NCBI RefSeq assembly: GCF_011075055.1 | Contig: NC_058149.1 | Span: forward strand, 6,268,449 to 6,332,448 | DNA: 64,000 nucleotides | Direction of reading: 5' to 3' | Origin: Mangifera indica | Lineage: Eukaryota; Streptophyta; Magnoliopsida; Sapindales; Anacardiaceae | Shown: positions 24,036-34,800 of the stretch, one piece after another | How positions within the stretch are numbered: the first letter of the stretch is position 1 | Layout of the letters: the number at the start of each line of letters is the position of its first letter | Notes under the pieces: generated by a model | The model's input: the letters and a program-made list of their open reading frames with translations, nothing else | Database searches by the model: none | Told to the model about the DNA's origin: nothing | Made by a program: the position numbers and the translations under genes

Positions 24036-24515
24036 GTTGTGAGCACACCAAGTTTTACCAAAGGAACGCCAAATTTTCAATTTTATGTTTTGTGTAAGAT
24101 GTCGAAAGGACACCATCTTACTGAGTGTTTTCATTCATGCATTCATTTTTTGTTGTTTTGCATATAAAAGTGAGTAGCAGGGCATGCGGGAGAGCCAACA
24201 GTCTAGTGAACAATTACATAAGGGTGAAAGACAAAATTGTCTTTGTTATTATTCCATTAATGTATTTTGGATTCTAGTAAAGTTATTATGGATATTTGTG
24301 CATTGATTTTGTGTGATAATGATTTCAAACACAATTTTGTGAGCAGTTATTTTTAATATATATTCAGTTCATTTATTACACCTTTTTGCATGCATCAGTG
24401 TAAGTGTTTAATTGCATGTTTTAATTATCTGTTGCTTTAATTAAGAAAGTAAGTTATGCATGTCTCTTCAAGTCGTATTCTATATAGAAGTATGTATCTA
24501 GAGATGGGTGTTACA

Positions 24516-24630
24516 AATGAGATATTTATCAAAAATATTTTGATGATGTCAATGACATTACATGTCTGATGTTGGCATTAATGACACGATCTACTGAAGC
24601 AACATGAGGAAATAGATTTTAGATCCATTA
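24516..24630 (+). pseudogene. copia gag, continuation after the gypsy LTR
   Basis: This stretch matches copia gag at about 53598-53705: AATRAGWTATYTW.., CAATG..CATG.., then the near-identical AACATGAGGAAATRGAT. It is the missing continuation of the gag start at about 16100-16129, separated by the gypsy solo LTR. It ends where a minus-strand gypsy fragment begins. Confidence 0.65.
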
Positions 24631-24639
24631 TCTTAGTAG

Positions 24640-25863
24640 TTACCCCTCTCACTTTTCTAACAAGTTGGGGCTCTTAAACAAAATCTAACAATGTACTCTA
24701 GCTTATGGCATTTGAAGCAAATTCCCTTACCTATCAGACACTTTCCTCTATATTGCCTACCACATCTTTGAAAAGCTGGAATCTTAGGTCCTTTCTGTTT
24801 ATTGTTGTTGTTCATTTTTTCTTGTTACCTTTCAATTTGAATGGCCTTTTTCCATTTTTATCTGGTAGATAACCCTTTTAAGTATTACTACTGTCTAATT
24901 ATGGCTTTGGTATAGGAGTAGGCATGCCATACATTCCTTTAACAAACACCTCTAATCTCAAGGCTCTACTCAAGGCCTTATTTTTAGTTTTGGGCAATTT
25001 ATTGCCTATTGTCACATCTCAGGCTATAACTGGATTTAACCCATACATAAATTTCTTCATTCGCTAAATCTCTATGTTGGTTATCTTAAGGGCATATCTC
25101 ACCATATTATTGAACTTTTTGGCATATTCTTTCACTGTGTTTGAGCCTTGAGATAAGGCAATAAACCTCTAGGCCCTAATACAAGTCATATTGGTACCTT
25201 TGTACTTAGCCTCAAATCTCTTTCTAAAATCTACTCAGGTATGTTTTAAAATCTTAACCATCTCTTTGGTCAATTTCTACCACACTTTAGAAAGTTAGGT
25301 GGCATATTTGATTCTCTCCTAGGATATCATATCAAACAGAGCCATGACACTCTCAACTGATTCTAGTCATTCCTTTGTTACGAATGATCTTTAACACTTA
25401 TAAATTTCTATTATTGGTACATACTGGGCAAATTGTAAATGAGGTGTAATTGAATCTTTGTTGCCATTAGTACTTGTGTGGATGTCTCCTTTGTTGAACC
25501 TTAAATTAACGATGCCTAAACAGACTCACTAGTATGTACTAAAACACCTCACTGCTCCTTTAACGCCTCTTAGATCAAATTTTTGATATCATTGGCATTC
25601 AACTTTGCTTGAGAGGTTGGGGAACTACTCTTTCATTTAATGCCTCCTATGGGTTTCTTATCTATTCATTATGGGTGGTTCTTCTTATTCTTATTTTCTT
25701 GAAAAACTCATAACTATAAGTCTCAAACATAACTTAGTGCGTGAACATGAAACATTACTTACAATGATTGACTGTGAGTGCAGTTAGTGTAGCATAAAAG
25801 GTTTACTTTCATAACTTAACTTAGCTACACACTTCTTAATACATCTTTAGGTACAAAAATTAT
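24640..25863 (-). pseudogene. gypsy gag remnant, minus strand
   Basis: On the minus strand between the primer site at 25864-25875 and about 24690 lie gag motifs: NTVKEYAKKFNNMVRYALK (about 25130), KKFMYGLNP (about 25060) and LSRALRLEVFVKGMYG (about 24950). A zinc-knuckle region follows (..CGRQYRGKC..CFKCHKLE, about 24780-24690). Stops are frequent. It is the same kind of gypsy gag as the one at 1500-2085, ending abruptly at the copia junction near 24640. Confidence 0.75.
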
Positions 25864-25875
25864 GCTCTAATACCA
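25864..25875 (-). promoter_or_regulatory. Primer binding site (Met tRNA), minus strand
   Basis: GCTCTAATACCA is the reverse complement of TGGTATTAGAGC, one base from the initiator-Met primer site. It lies between the gag remnant and the LTR start TATAACACCCC at 25879. Confidence 0.8.
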
Positions 25876-25878
25876 ACT

Positions 25879-28030
25879 TATAACACCCCCTCCAAAAGTT
25901 ACCCCTTTTAAAGGAAGATGTCACTAACTTTAACTAAATGAGCATGCATACCTTTAAAATCTTAAAACATTCATTCATATATTATCCATGAATGCCAATT
26001 TACAAAAATACCCTTATATCGTTACCATGCAAAACGTATCAAAGGATGTTTATGCAGGTAAATCATAACCATATTCCATAAAACAACTAAAATATGTAAC
26101 TGGTACATCAAATTGATTCAATTACATAGTCTGAACATAACATAACACAAACATAAATTATAATAATAGATATAACTTAGTTGCCCTCGTGTTGCCACTA
26201 TACTTGTTGACCACTATTCACCTCACAACCATCACTATCACTTGTACCTACACATATAAAAGTAAGAGAATGAGTAAAAAGTCACTAAATAAATAGAAAA
26301 CTCTATTACTATCTTTTTCATAATCCCCAAAGTGTCTTTGGTTTGACCCATTATAACTGTATCATCTGGAGTTAATATCTAAACTCCTATTAGGATGGTC
26401 GTGGGTCTTATATCTTAAATCTATAAACTTGAAAACCTCTAGGCTACTTAATATATCTTTCGGGTTTAATTTTGTCTCACTCGGTCACTAAGAAATCACT
26501 CTCAATCTCAAACTGATGTGATGACATTATCTCTTAGTAAAAGTACTATCATACTGTAAGTTGTGTATTAGATCAGTCAAACTGAACTGATACAAGAATT
26601 TGACTCCTTAGTCATGTTAGCATTTGTTGTGTAGTCCACACACCTACACCATTATTAGACCATTGAAACAAAATCATAATTAAGCTCTATTATAAGTAAG
26701 TACCTTACTGTGGGTATAATGTTCTACTGTAGATGTACCTTGTAGAGAGTATATACTCACGGTGTCCCCTCATAACAGTTCTATGATATGTCTAGCATGT
26801 GCATCTCGAACCTTAAATCACCTCAAGCTTATCTTAGCTTTCACTCTATATATAATTCATGCCATAACATTATCTCATCTCTTAGGCATATTAGATACTA
26901 CTACGTACCTGGAACATATATACTATCCTTAGTTCCAATAAACTTTCTTTGTTGTGAATAGGCATCTCTTATCGGGTGCACAAATGTTCATGTCTTTCTT
27001 CTGTTAAACGACTAATTCCTCATGAACATTCACCTTTTATTCATCATGAGTGAGCATCCCTAATTCATGTGAATGAGCGATCACTACTCTATAATTAGGA
27101 ACAATCATCTTTCTAGTTCATCCCTCATCATGCATCTCTTAGGACACAAATGAGTGTTCACGTATAGGTTGAATAGATATTCATCCTAGTTTGAACTTAG
27201 TTCCTCAATACTTAACCATTTTTAACTACGTATTTCTTATGCGTATTTCCTTCATTTTACCCTATCTACGGTCATTCTTAGATCATGAATGGGCAAACTT
27301 CATGTCTTAGTTAACCATTCATCGGTTAATGATATCCTACAATTATTGAATCACAAACAAATCTTTAACTTAAAACTGAGTTCCACATGAATAGACGTGC
27401 ATCGCATATAGCACATTTGTTCATGACCTATAATTTATGTGTTCTAAGCATGAACAATCGTCCCTATATCATGGACGATCGTTCATGACATCCAAAATGC
27501 ATAAATCCAACCTATTTTCGCCCTCTAATTGTCGTTGCAAAGTTTCTACTCAATCAACACATATGTTTTTGTACTTTTACAATATCTACAATTAATAGAA
27601 TTCAAACTAATCTTAATCACAAGGCAACACAATGAAAATGCATAAGTTTCCATATAACTAATGTACAACAATTGCATCAATAATTCCATTATTTCTTTTT
27701 CAACATACAGCTCATTCAAATTGATGACTTATCTTCATCATTCCCTTCTTAGAACCAATCTTCACACAATTATGTAATGCTCTATTCAATTAATTCCATT
27801 ATCTCCTCAAATCATCGCAAAACCATCACAATCACTACAATTACATGAACACATATAAATCTCAAGTTTGGTAAAAGATAGAATCCTCATTCTAGTGTTG
27901 CGTACATATCACAAAATGTAGAAGAGTTCCTACTTATTGTATCTCCCAGGCGTGATGATTTGACGGTGATTGTTGCCCCTCCTTCTTAGCCTCTTCCTTT
28001 TGTTGGAGAACGGTCATCGTCGGAGCTACC
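25879..28030 (-). repeat. gypsy LTR, minus orientation
   Basis: The LTR 3' end (TATAACACCCCC on the + strand) abuts the primer site. The motif CCTACACATATAAAAGTAAGAGAATGAGTAAAAAG (about 26247-26280) recurs near 42975-43005 in another LTR fragment. A near-perfect 15-bp hairpin lies at 27449-27487. The far border is not seen; 28030 is set where the character of the sequence changes, giving about 2.15 kb, similar to the other gypsy LTRs here. Confidence 0.65.
27449..27487. repeat. Hairpin in a gypsy LTR
   Basis: CATGAACAATCGTCC (27449-27463) pairs with GGACGATCGTTCATG (27473-27487) with one mismatch across a 9-nt loop. Similar ATCGTTCAY..GTGAACGAT hairpins occur in the tandem repeats at 41699-42540. 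Confidence 0.8.
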
Positions 28031-28945
28031 ATATAGACAAAATATGCACTATACTTTTTTTTAATAAAACAGTTTAAATATATCCAATCCCATTTTACAT
28101 TATCACTAAAAAATTATATTCCTTTACTTTGGTTTTTTTATCCAATTAGGTTTTTCCTTGTCTTAGTTTATAGAAATGTTTGTAAGTGGTCCATGGAAGA
28201 ATATTATAAAATATATCTTTCCCACCTTTGAAGCAATTATATTCTAGTAGAAAAGTGGTGGGAGAAACCTTATAAACAGCCCCACCTTTTGCATTTTGTG
28301 GAGATAAAATTTCTTCTTGTGAGCTTTTGAAAGTAAAGAGAGTTTTATTATTTTAGTCTTTATAAATAAATATGTCTCTCTGTTGAAAATTTTGGTGTCT
28401 ATTTGTAATTTTTAACTTATTTCTTAATTCTTTTCTTTTTTTAATAAATAATTTTCTTATAATAATAAAATTTAAAAGATTGAAAATTAGAGATAGTTAT
28501 TATAAATTTCAATATAATTTATACTTTTTTTTTTAATAATACCCATTTGACTTAGTTTATAATAGTTGGATTAAGATTTTAAATTTTGTGTTAAACTATA
28601 CACTGTTTTAAACGTTTCTTAAAAAAATATTTTATGTTTTTTAACATAGTTTATGTATTACCGTACAAAGACAAATAAATTAGAATATATATTGTTAGAT
28701 AGTTTTTATATCTTTAATATAAAATAATGATGGGAGTCTTGAAAATAAATAAATAAATAAATAGGGGCCATTTAAGTGTCACATGTCTTGTATAAACAAG
28801 AAGGCAATTTGGCTGGGTCAGCCATCACGTGTTACGATTGTAACCCTTTGGATAGCGATATCTTCAATTTGTATAGTTTTTATGAAATTATAACAATAAA
28901 AATACAACTACTATCTTAATGGGCATTTAAAGAATATTAAAACAT

Positions 28946-28951
<6 letters not shown>

Positions 28952-29015
<64 letters not shown>
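28952..29015. repeat. (TA)32 microsatellite
   Basis: An uninterrupted run of TA dinucleotides, 64 bp long, 2.9 kb upstream of the protease start codon. Such perfect runs usually vary in length between individuals. Confidence 0.95.
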
Positions 29016-29018
<3 letters not shown>

Positions 29019-29456
29019 CTTTTAATACTATTAATGGGCACCTTAAAAACACAATGAAAACAATTTATTATAAAAAAAATATTTAATTTATTATTTAAAT
29101 GATTATTTCAATTATAATTCATTAAAACAAGTTTCTATCAATTTGAGAACTAAATAATTTTTTTTAAAAAAGTAAAATTTAATATATTCTTCTTGTCAAA
29201 TTTTAATTATTAGTTTAACAGCCTCTATGTCAATGCCATCTAATTGTTTCAATTACATTTAACTATAACTAACGTTTTTCAAATTTTTATGGAACAGTTT
29301 CAACAGGTGTACTTTTACTCTAAAATTTAAAAAGGAATTGTTGCAAATTTTACAATAATTAAATTAAAAAGAAAAAAGAAAAAAGAGTCTATTATAAGCC
29401 TTATGAAGCATTATGTTTTCTCATGTGTCCTTTATTATAAGATTATAAGAATTTTT

Positions 29457-30335
29457 TGTGATAAAATATAAATAAATTATATTTATGGTATATACATAAA
29501 TTTATACATATCATAAATTCTATATAAGGAAAAGGGAAAATATGTATTTACTTAAAAAATCATATATTTAAGATACATAGAATATACACTAACCTAATAA
29601 GTCATATATTTATGATACATTCTAACATAAGAAACTATATATTTGAAATATATTCTAATATAATCCAACATTTCTCAAATGTTGGCAAAAAATTTATTGA
29701 ATTGAGTTTGTTATACAAGTTAAGAGGTGATTGTGTTAATGACAAGATGACAATATGAGTATATCGAATTAATGAACTTATCTTTCCATGCAGGTGATGG
29801 TGGGATGGTACCAAACAAATAAATTTATCTTTTCACAAAGATGATGTGCGTGAGTGTGTCAAACTAAAAACTCATCTTTTCATAGGGGTCAAGACATTAA
29901 TGTGTCAAACTGAAAATTCATTTTTCTATAGAGGTAATGATGTAAGCGTGCCAAATTAAAAACTCATCTTTCCACAAAGGTGATGGTATGAGTGTGTCAA
30001 ACTCATCTTTTCATATAGGTGATGATGTGATTATACGAAAAAGAAATCATAAGTATACCACAAAGAAATACCCAAAAACATAGGAATGTTCCACTATAAT
30101 ACTATGATAAAATATGAATAAATTGTATCTCTAATTTATTTAATATCTTAATGATATATGAATTTATATATATCATAAATCATATATAATGATATACAAA
30201 TCAATGAATAACAATGTAAGAAAGAAAAACATATATTTTGAATATTTGCTAATATAAAAAAAATTATATATTTAGGATATATTTTAATATAACAAACTAT
30301 ATATTTGAAATATATTTTAATATATTTTTATAGTT
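29457..30335 (+). repeat. ~220-bp direct repeats around a minisatellite
   Basis: 29457-29670 and 30100-30335 are diverged direct repeats. Both begin GATAAAATATRAATAAATT, share ATATATCATAAAT, and end AACTATATATTTGAAATATATT. They bracket the 46-bp minisatellite. The arrangement resembles a very small LTR element (TRIM) or a duplicated spacer. No primer site or polypurine tract is recognisable, so its nature is open. Confidence 0.6.
29777..30040 (+). repeat. 46-47 bp minisatellite, six units
   Basis: Units start at 29777, 29824, 29871, 29917, 29963 and 30002, each with the form YTCATCTTTYCAYANAGGTGATGRTGTRAGTGTGTCAAACTAAAAA. Spacing is 47, 47, 46, 46 and 39 bp. The last units are shortened. No coding frame runs through it. 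Confidence 0.85.
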
Positions 30336-30610
30336 TGAAATACTCAAAAATTAAATATAAAATCTAAACTCATTTATTTGTATTGCAAGATTTGCAAAGT
30401 CAGAAAATAATCTTGAATATTACTTATTCAGTATCTCTTTGTACATGTTATAAAATAAACAAAAAGGTTAAAATTTTAAGTTATATTTTATATAAAATTT
30501 TTATATATTAATAATAATAAGTGTAAATAGAAATGCCTGCGGCAAACGCCATTATATTGATAACTTAAAATTAAAATTAAGAAATTTTATTATAATGTTA
30601 CAAATACCTC

Positions 30611-30642
<32 letters not shown>

Positions 30643-31265
30643 TACATACACTCACATACTTACACACACAGCGTAGATGCATGTACCGCTCCACACACAA
30701 AGTCCCATAAATTATTATACTTTTGACCTAAAAATATTATATTTTTAATAAATTATAACAGATCACAGATCCATCTACCGCTTTAAAGAATATTTGATTC
30801 TAAAATTATTTTATCTTTTAATTCATAAACAAATTTTTAAACAACCAACGGAAATTAAAGGCGGACACGCGGCAGAGGCAGACAGAACGGAAATTATGTT
30901 GCGGTGGGTCATCATCAATAATAAATAGAATATAAGGTTAATATTGTCATTTCAGTTAAACTGCCCGACAGCTTGCGCGCCCCCCCGTTTCCCTTTCTCT
31001 TAATCTAAAAAGATGGGCAATAATAATTAATTATCTAATTTTTGTTTTTTTCACAAAATCTCATTAAAAAGAAAAAAGAAACAGTGTATTTATTTCATTT
31101 ACAAAAACAAACGGCTCTATTATTTATTGAATGAACTGTACTCTCATGAACCTGTTAAATTAAAGTAGAGAGGGAATACAATTAAATGATGTAAACTTGA
31201 TAATTAAAATGATTTCTAAATGAATTTGAATGACTCCACCATCATCGGTTCGGCTGTCTGTCTCC

Positions 31266-31877
31266 CATTTAAAAAATAAAATAAAACCCTAACTACCTAA
31301 TTATCACTCTTTCACTCAACTCTTCTTCACTCTCTCTTTAAAGTTTAAGCCCTTCCATTCCATATCCAAATCCAATGTGATTCCTTAGATTGCTCTCTTC
31401 TCTTACTCTCCACCGAAACGACTCGTGTCATTGTTGTTTCACGTGATCCGCTCTTCTTACTAGCTTTTCCTTCACTTGTTTTCGCCTCTCCTCTTAGTGA
31501 GTTCATTTACTTTTAATTCTAGATTTTATTCTTGCTTTTGCTTTATTCTGATCTTGTTTTTATTCGCTTTCTAAATGTGAATGCCTCTCTTCGTCATTTA
31601 TTCTTTTCTTCAATCCTTGTTTGTTTAAAATGATTTGTGCTACTTAAACTTTAACAATCACTTCAGTTTATAGTATTTCAGCAATCTGATTTTCTTTTCT
31701 GTGAGTTCTTTTTTTGATTATTTTCAGATAATCAAGAATTTTGTATTTGATCAAGTGGAAGAAAATCAGTATTCTGATATGATTGTTGGCTTCTTTTTTT
31801 TTTTTTTTTTTTCTGTTTCTCATTGTGATGAACAGATCTCGTGAACGGCTGAGATTGGCTCTGGTTGATCATTGGAT
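31266..31877 (+). promoter_or_regulatory. Core promoter, 5' leader and probable 5'UTR intron of the protease gene
   Basis: A TATA-like stretch (ATTTAAAAAATAAAATAAA, about 31267-31285) overlaps a telo-box AAACCCTAA (31284-31292). It is followed by a CT-rich tract (about 31305-31345), a common arrangement around plant transcription starts. A good donor (GTGAGT at 31497) and an acceptor after a long T tract (..GATGAACAG ending 31835) suggest a 339-bp intron in the leader, with the start codon 43 bases into the next exon. All of this is inferred from sequence; transcript data would decide it. Confidence 0.5.
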
Positions 31878-34800
31878 ATGGGGGCGATAGAATATATTAT
31901 GTGCATAAATATTTTTATGTTATTCTCTGTTTTGATTATAGCGAGAGAGGAGGTTTATATCGTGACAGTTGAAGGCGAGCCTATTATAAGTTACAAAGGC
32001 GGCGAGCTTGGTTTTGAAGCTACGGCTGTGGAATCTGACGAGAAAATAGACCCGACCAGGTATACCATACCATTATCATCACTTGAAGTTTTTGTTGTCA
32101 ATGCCATTTTGCATATGGTAGCCAGCTTGAAGTGTCGGTAACTTTTTAATAATTCATGGAATTTTTAATGAAGATTTTAGCTTTTCTTTGTGGGGTATTA
32201 TGCTGAAAATGATGTTTTTGGAGGTAATATACACAGTTGGGCCTTGTCTAATCTTGGATTTAATTTATGGCGTGTTCAACGGTGTCTAATTTTTGCATTG
32301 GCAAGCTCTAACTAAGCGTGAAAGTAATTAGAAACCAGGTGTTACGGATTTGGAGAGAGAGTTGTCCTTGTCTAGTTTTAACATCAGTCTATACCGACAA
32401 ATCTGGTTAAATTTTTAGTTGTTATAACCTGTTAGTTGCTTATTGATAATTGGATAACTCAATAAGTTTCCTAATTTGTTGGTTTTTTTTTTTTTTTAAT
32501 AAACCAGGCTAGTAAAAACACTATTATTTTTTCTGTTGTCTTCTAGTGTTTAGATGCTTATGAGTTTTGTTTTTTAAAAATTATTCTGAGGCTGTGTTGT
32601 AAAGTCATCAAATCATTGTGATGATTCTAAGTGAATGTTTTCTGAATAAGTGAATCTAAATTGCACTTTTCTTTTAATTTATTTTATAAAATAAGTTGGC
32701 ACCCCCTATAAGAGTATAAAGAGAAATTATATCTCCATAAGCCAGGGACTTAAAAAGGTTTTTCCCCACAAAAATTTTAAAATGTATTATCATGTGTTAT
32801 GTAATCTTTGATGGTTGGATTTTCACTCATCATCAATGGGAATTTTTTTTTTTTTGTCATTAGATATATAGTCACTTATAACATGTATATACAGAGAAGA
32901 AAAATAAAGGAAAACTCAGCATTGATGTCTCTTAGAGTGTACCTTGCTTTCTCTGAAAGGTGAATGATTGAAAATTTGAATTAAAATTTTTGACTCCTAA
33001 TCAATCATTAAATTTATTTATTAAATTAATTAATTTTATTGAAAATAGGTTAAATTTATATGTATATCATTCATAAAAATATATGTAGTTAATTCAGGCT
33101 CTAATTCCAATTCCTGGTTGACAATTGACAACATTGAGTAATAACGTTTCACAACGCGTAGTGGTAAATTGTAATAAATATGTTTGATGTATGTGATATT
33201 GTCTTTGTGATTTAGGTCTAGTTAAAATGGTGATTTGTTGGAGTGTGTTTCACTAAGGAGATTGGGGATAGGAGCTACAGCTGAGAGTCACGAAATTTTT
33301 TGTGGTATTCTATAGGTAATGCAAGAATAGTACAAAGATTACAATTTAAATTGACTTCATTTTTTAAATTAATTTGGCCAAGGACGAAGCCCCATGGGTA
33401 AGATTGGGGGCTTATGCTCCCACTGAGCTTGGAAAAAATACAACTAAACCCTCCTCTGTGTTTAAGCTTTAGCAGCCCTTTGTTTATTTCATCAAAGTAG
33501 CCTGAATCCATTAGTGTCACCATTTTTGTTTTATTTGGTTTTTCTGAAATGTCAAATATATTTTAATTTTGTTTCTTTATTTTGTTGATCTTGTGAATAG
33601 AGTGTACCAACCAACAATTTCATATGTATCATGATTCTCAGATTAATTTTTCTCTTTTTTGACCTAATTTATCTTCATCTGTTTAAACTTGTAGTATGAT
33701 TTTTTACTTCAATTCATTGAAATGTTATATTTATTATTTTCATTTCTAAGAATGAAGCATAAAATAAAATTTTGGGACTGATAGATTATGATAATTTGAT
33801 TGCACATATCTTGATTTGAAGTATTTTCATAGTAAAGAGCTTTTTGGGAAGAGGAAAAAATAAAAAAAGCTTGAAAGCTATTTGGACAACCTATGTCATA
33901 TGGTAGTGCATACCTAGTAATTTCCAAAACACCACTTTTTTATTTTGAATTTTGCAAAACATTTTTATTATTGATGAAAGAGATAAAGTAAATACAAAAC
34001 TTTTTTGTGTATAAAAATTATTAATGAAATTTGATGTATTAAATTATCTAAACTTTCATAATTTTCATTAATCATTTTTTGCTATTTAAAAAGTTTTTCT
34101 ATAAGTTTTCCCCGCTAAAACAAAATCCTGGCTTCATCAGTGAAGGTGACTATGTTATATCATTGGAGAGAGATTTAAAATTAACGTTATATTATTTGTA
34201 TAATGTCATATCAATTTAATAAAGTTGATGTTGTATATTTTAACTTATAAATGTAATTTTACTCTAAAACCAGTGGGTGAACTAACACAGGTATTTGGAA
34301 AGGGATTTAGCTTGATTTTATTTAATTTTACTTTTTTTGCAAGACAGGGAATTCTATATATATAGTGCCAAATTGATTTATATAGTTGAGATTGTGTATT
34401 TAATTTGTAAAATATTATATTTTTCTAAATCAAGAGTATAGGTTAGGTATTTGGAAAGGAAGTTAACTTAGTGTTTTTAATTTAATTTTATTAGGTTTTT
34501 AACACTACATGTGTCTACAAATATTTCAGGAAAGTAAACTAAATGTTACAATCCTCTGCTGCCGATCAAGAAGTTATAAATATTCTCATCCTAAATCTAT
34601 TTGTACTCATGAATGCATATGAGCATTTTTATTTTTGGTTTGCATCCCAACAGTTCATAAACTTATGGAATCAAGTTGGATAACAAGGGTGTTGCTTCAC
34701 ATTCATTGTTTATTTGACACTTTTTTTAATGTTCAATTGTTAAGCATTTAAAAGTGCGTGTGCTGTTTCATACTGTCATGTATCATATATAGCATTGACA

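Larger units (their letters stand above)
16130..24515 (+). mobile_element. gypsy solo LTR (three segments), interrupted by two hAT elements
   Basis: The LTR starts TGTAACATTC at 16130 and ends GGTGTTACA at 24515. It is flanked by AATAA (16125-16129) and AATGA (24516-24520), a 5-bp target duplication with one mismatch, and copia gag continues on both sides. Its own segments are 16130-17476, 20660-21014 and 24036-24515, together about 2.18 kb. The middle matches the LTR at 47010-48965 (ACTATGTGRACGATRW.., TCAAGTCAAAAAT), and the last segment has the shared CTTACTGAGTG motif. No primer site or internal region follows, so it is a solo LTR left by recombination. Confidence 0.8.
28031..31265. other. 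Upstream intergenic region of the protease gene
   Basis: AT-rich DNA with no coding frame. It holds the (TA)n tract at 28952-29015, a minisatellite at 29777-30040 between direct repeats, a mixed (TA)(CA) tract at about 30612-30670, and a GC-richer patch at 30850-30990. A CACGTG (G-box core) lies near 28826. Any promoter elements of the protease gene should be in its right part. Confidence 0.6.

Noticed and set aside
29777..30040. Regularly spaced repeats that could suggest a CRISPR array.
   Set aside because: Units are contiguous without unique spacers, and the window is plant nuclear DNA. The same holds for the 33-bp repeats at 57762-57890.
31872..31877. An alternative upstream start two codons before the chosen ATG.
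   Set aside because: The codon at 31872 is TTG. The ATG at 31878 is followed directly by a normal signal peptide, so the non-AUG start is not needed.
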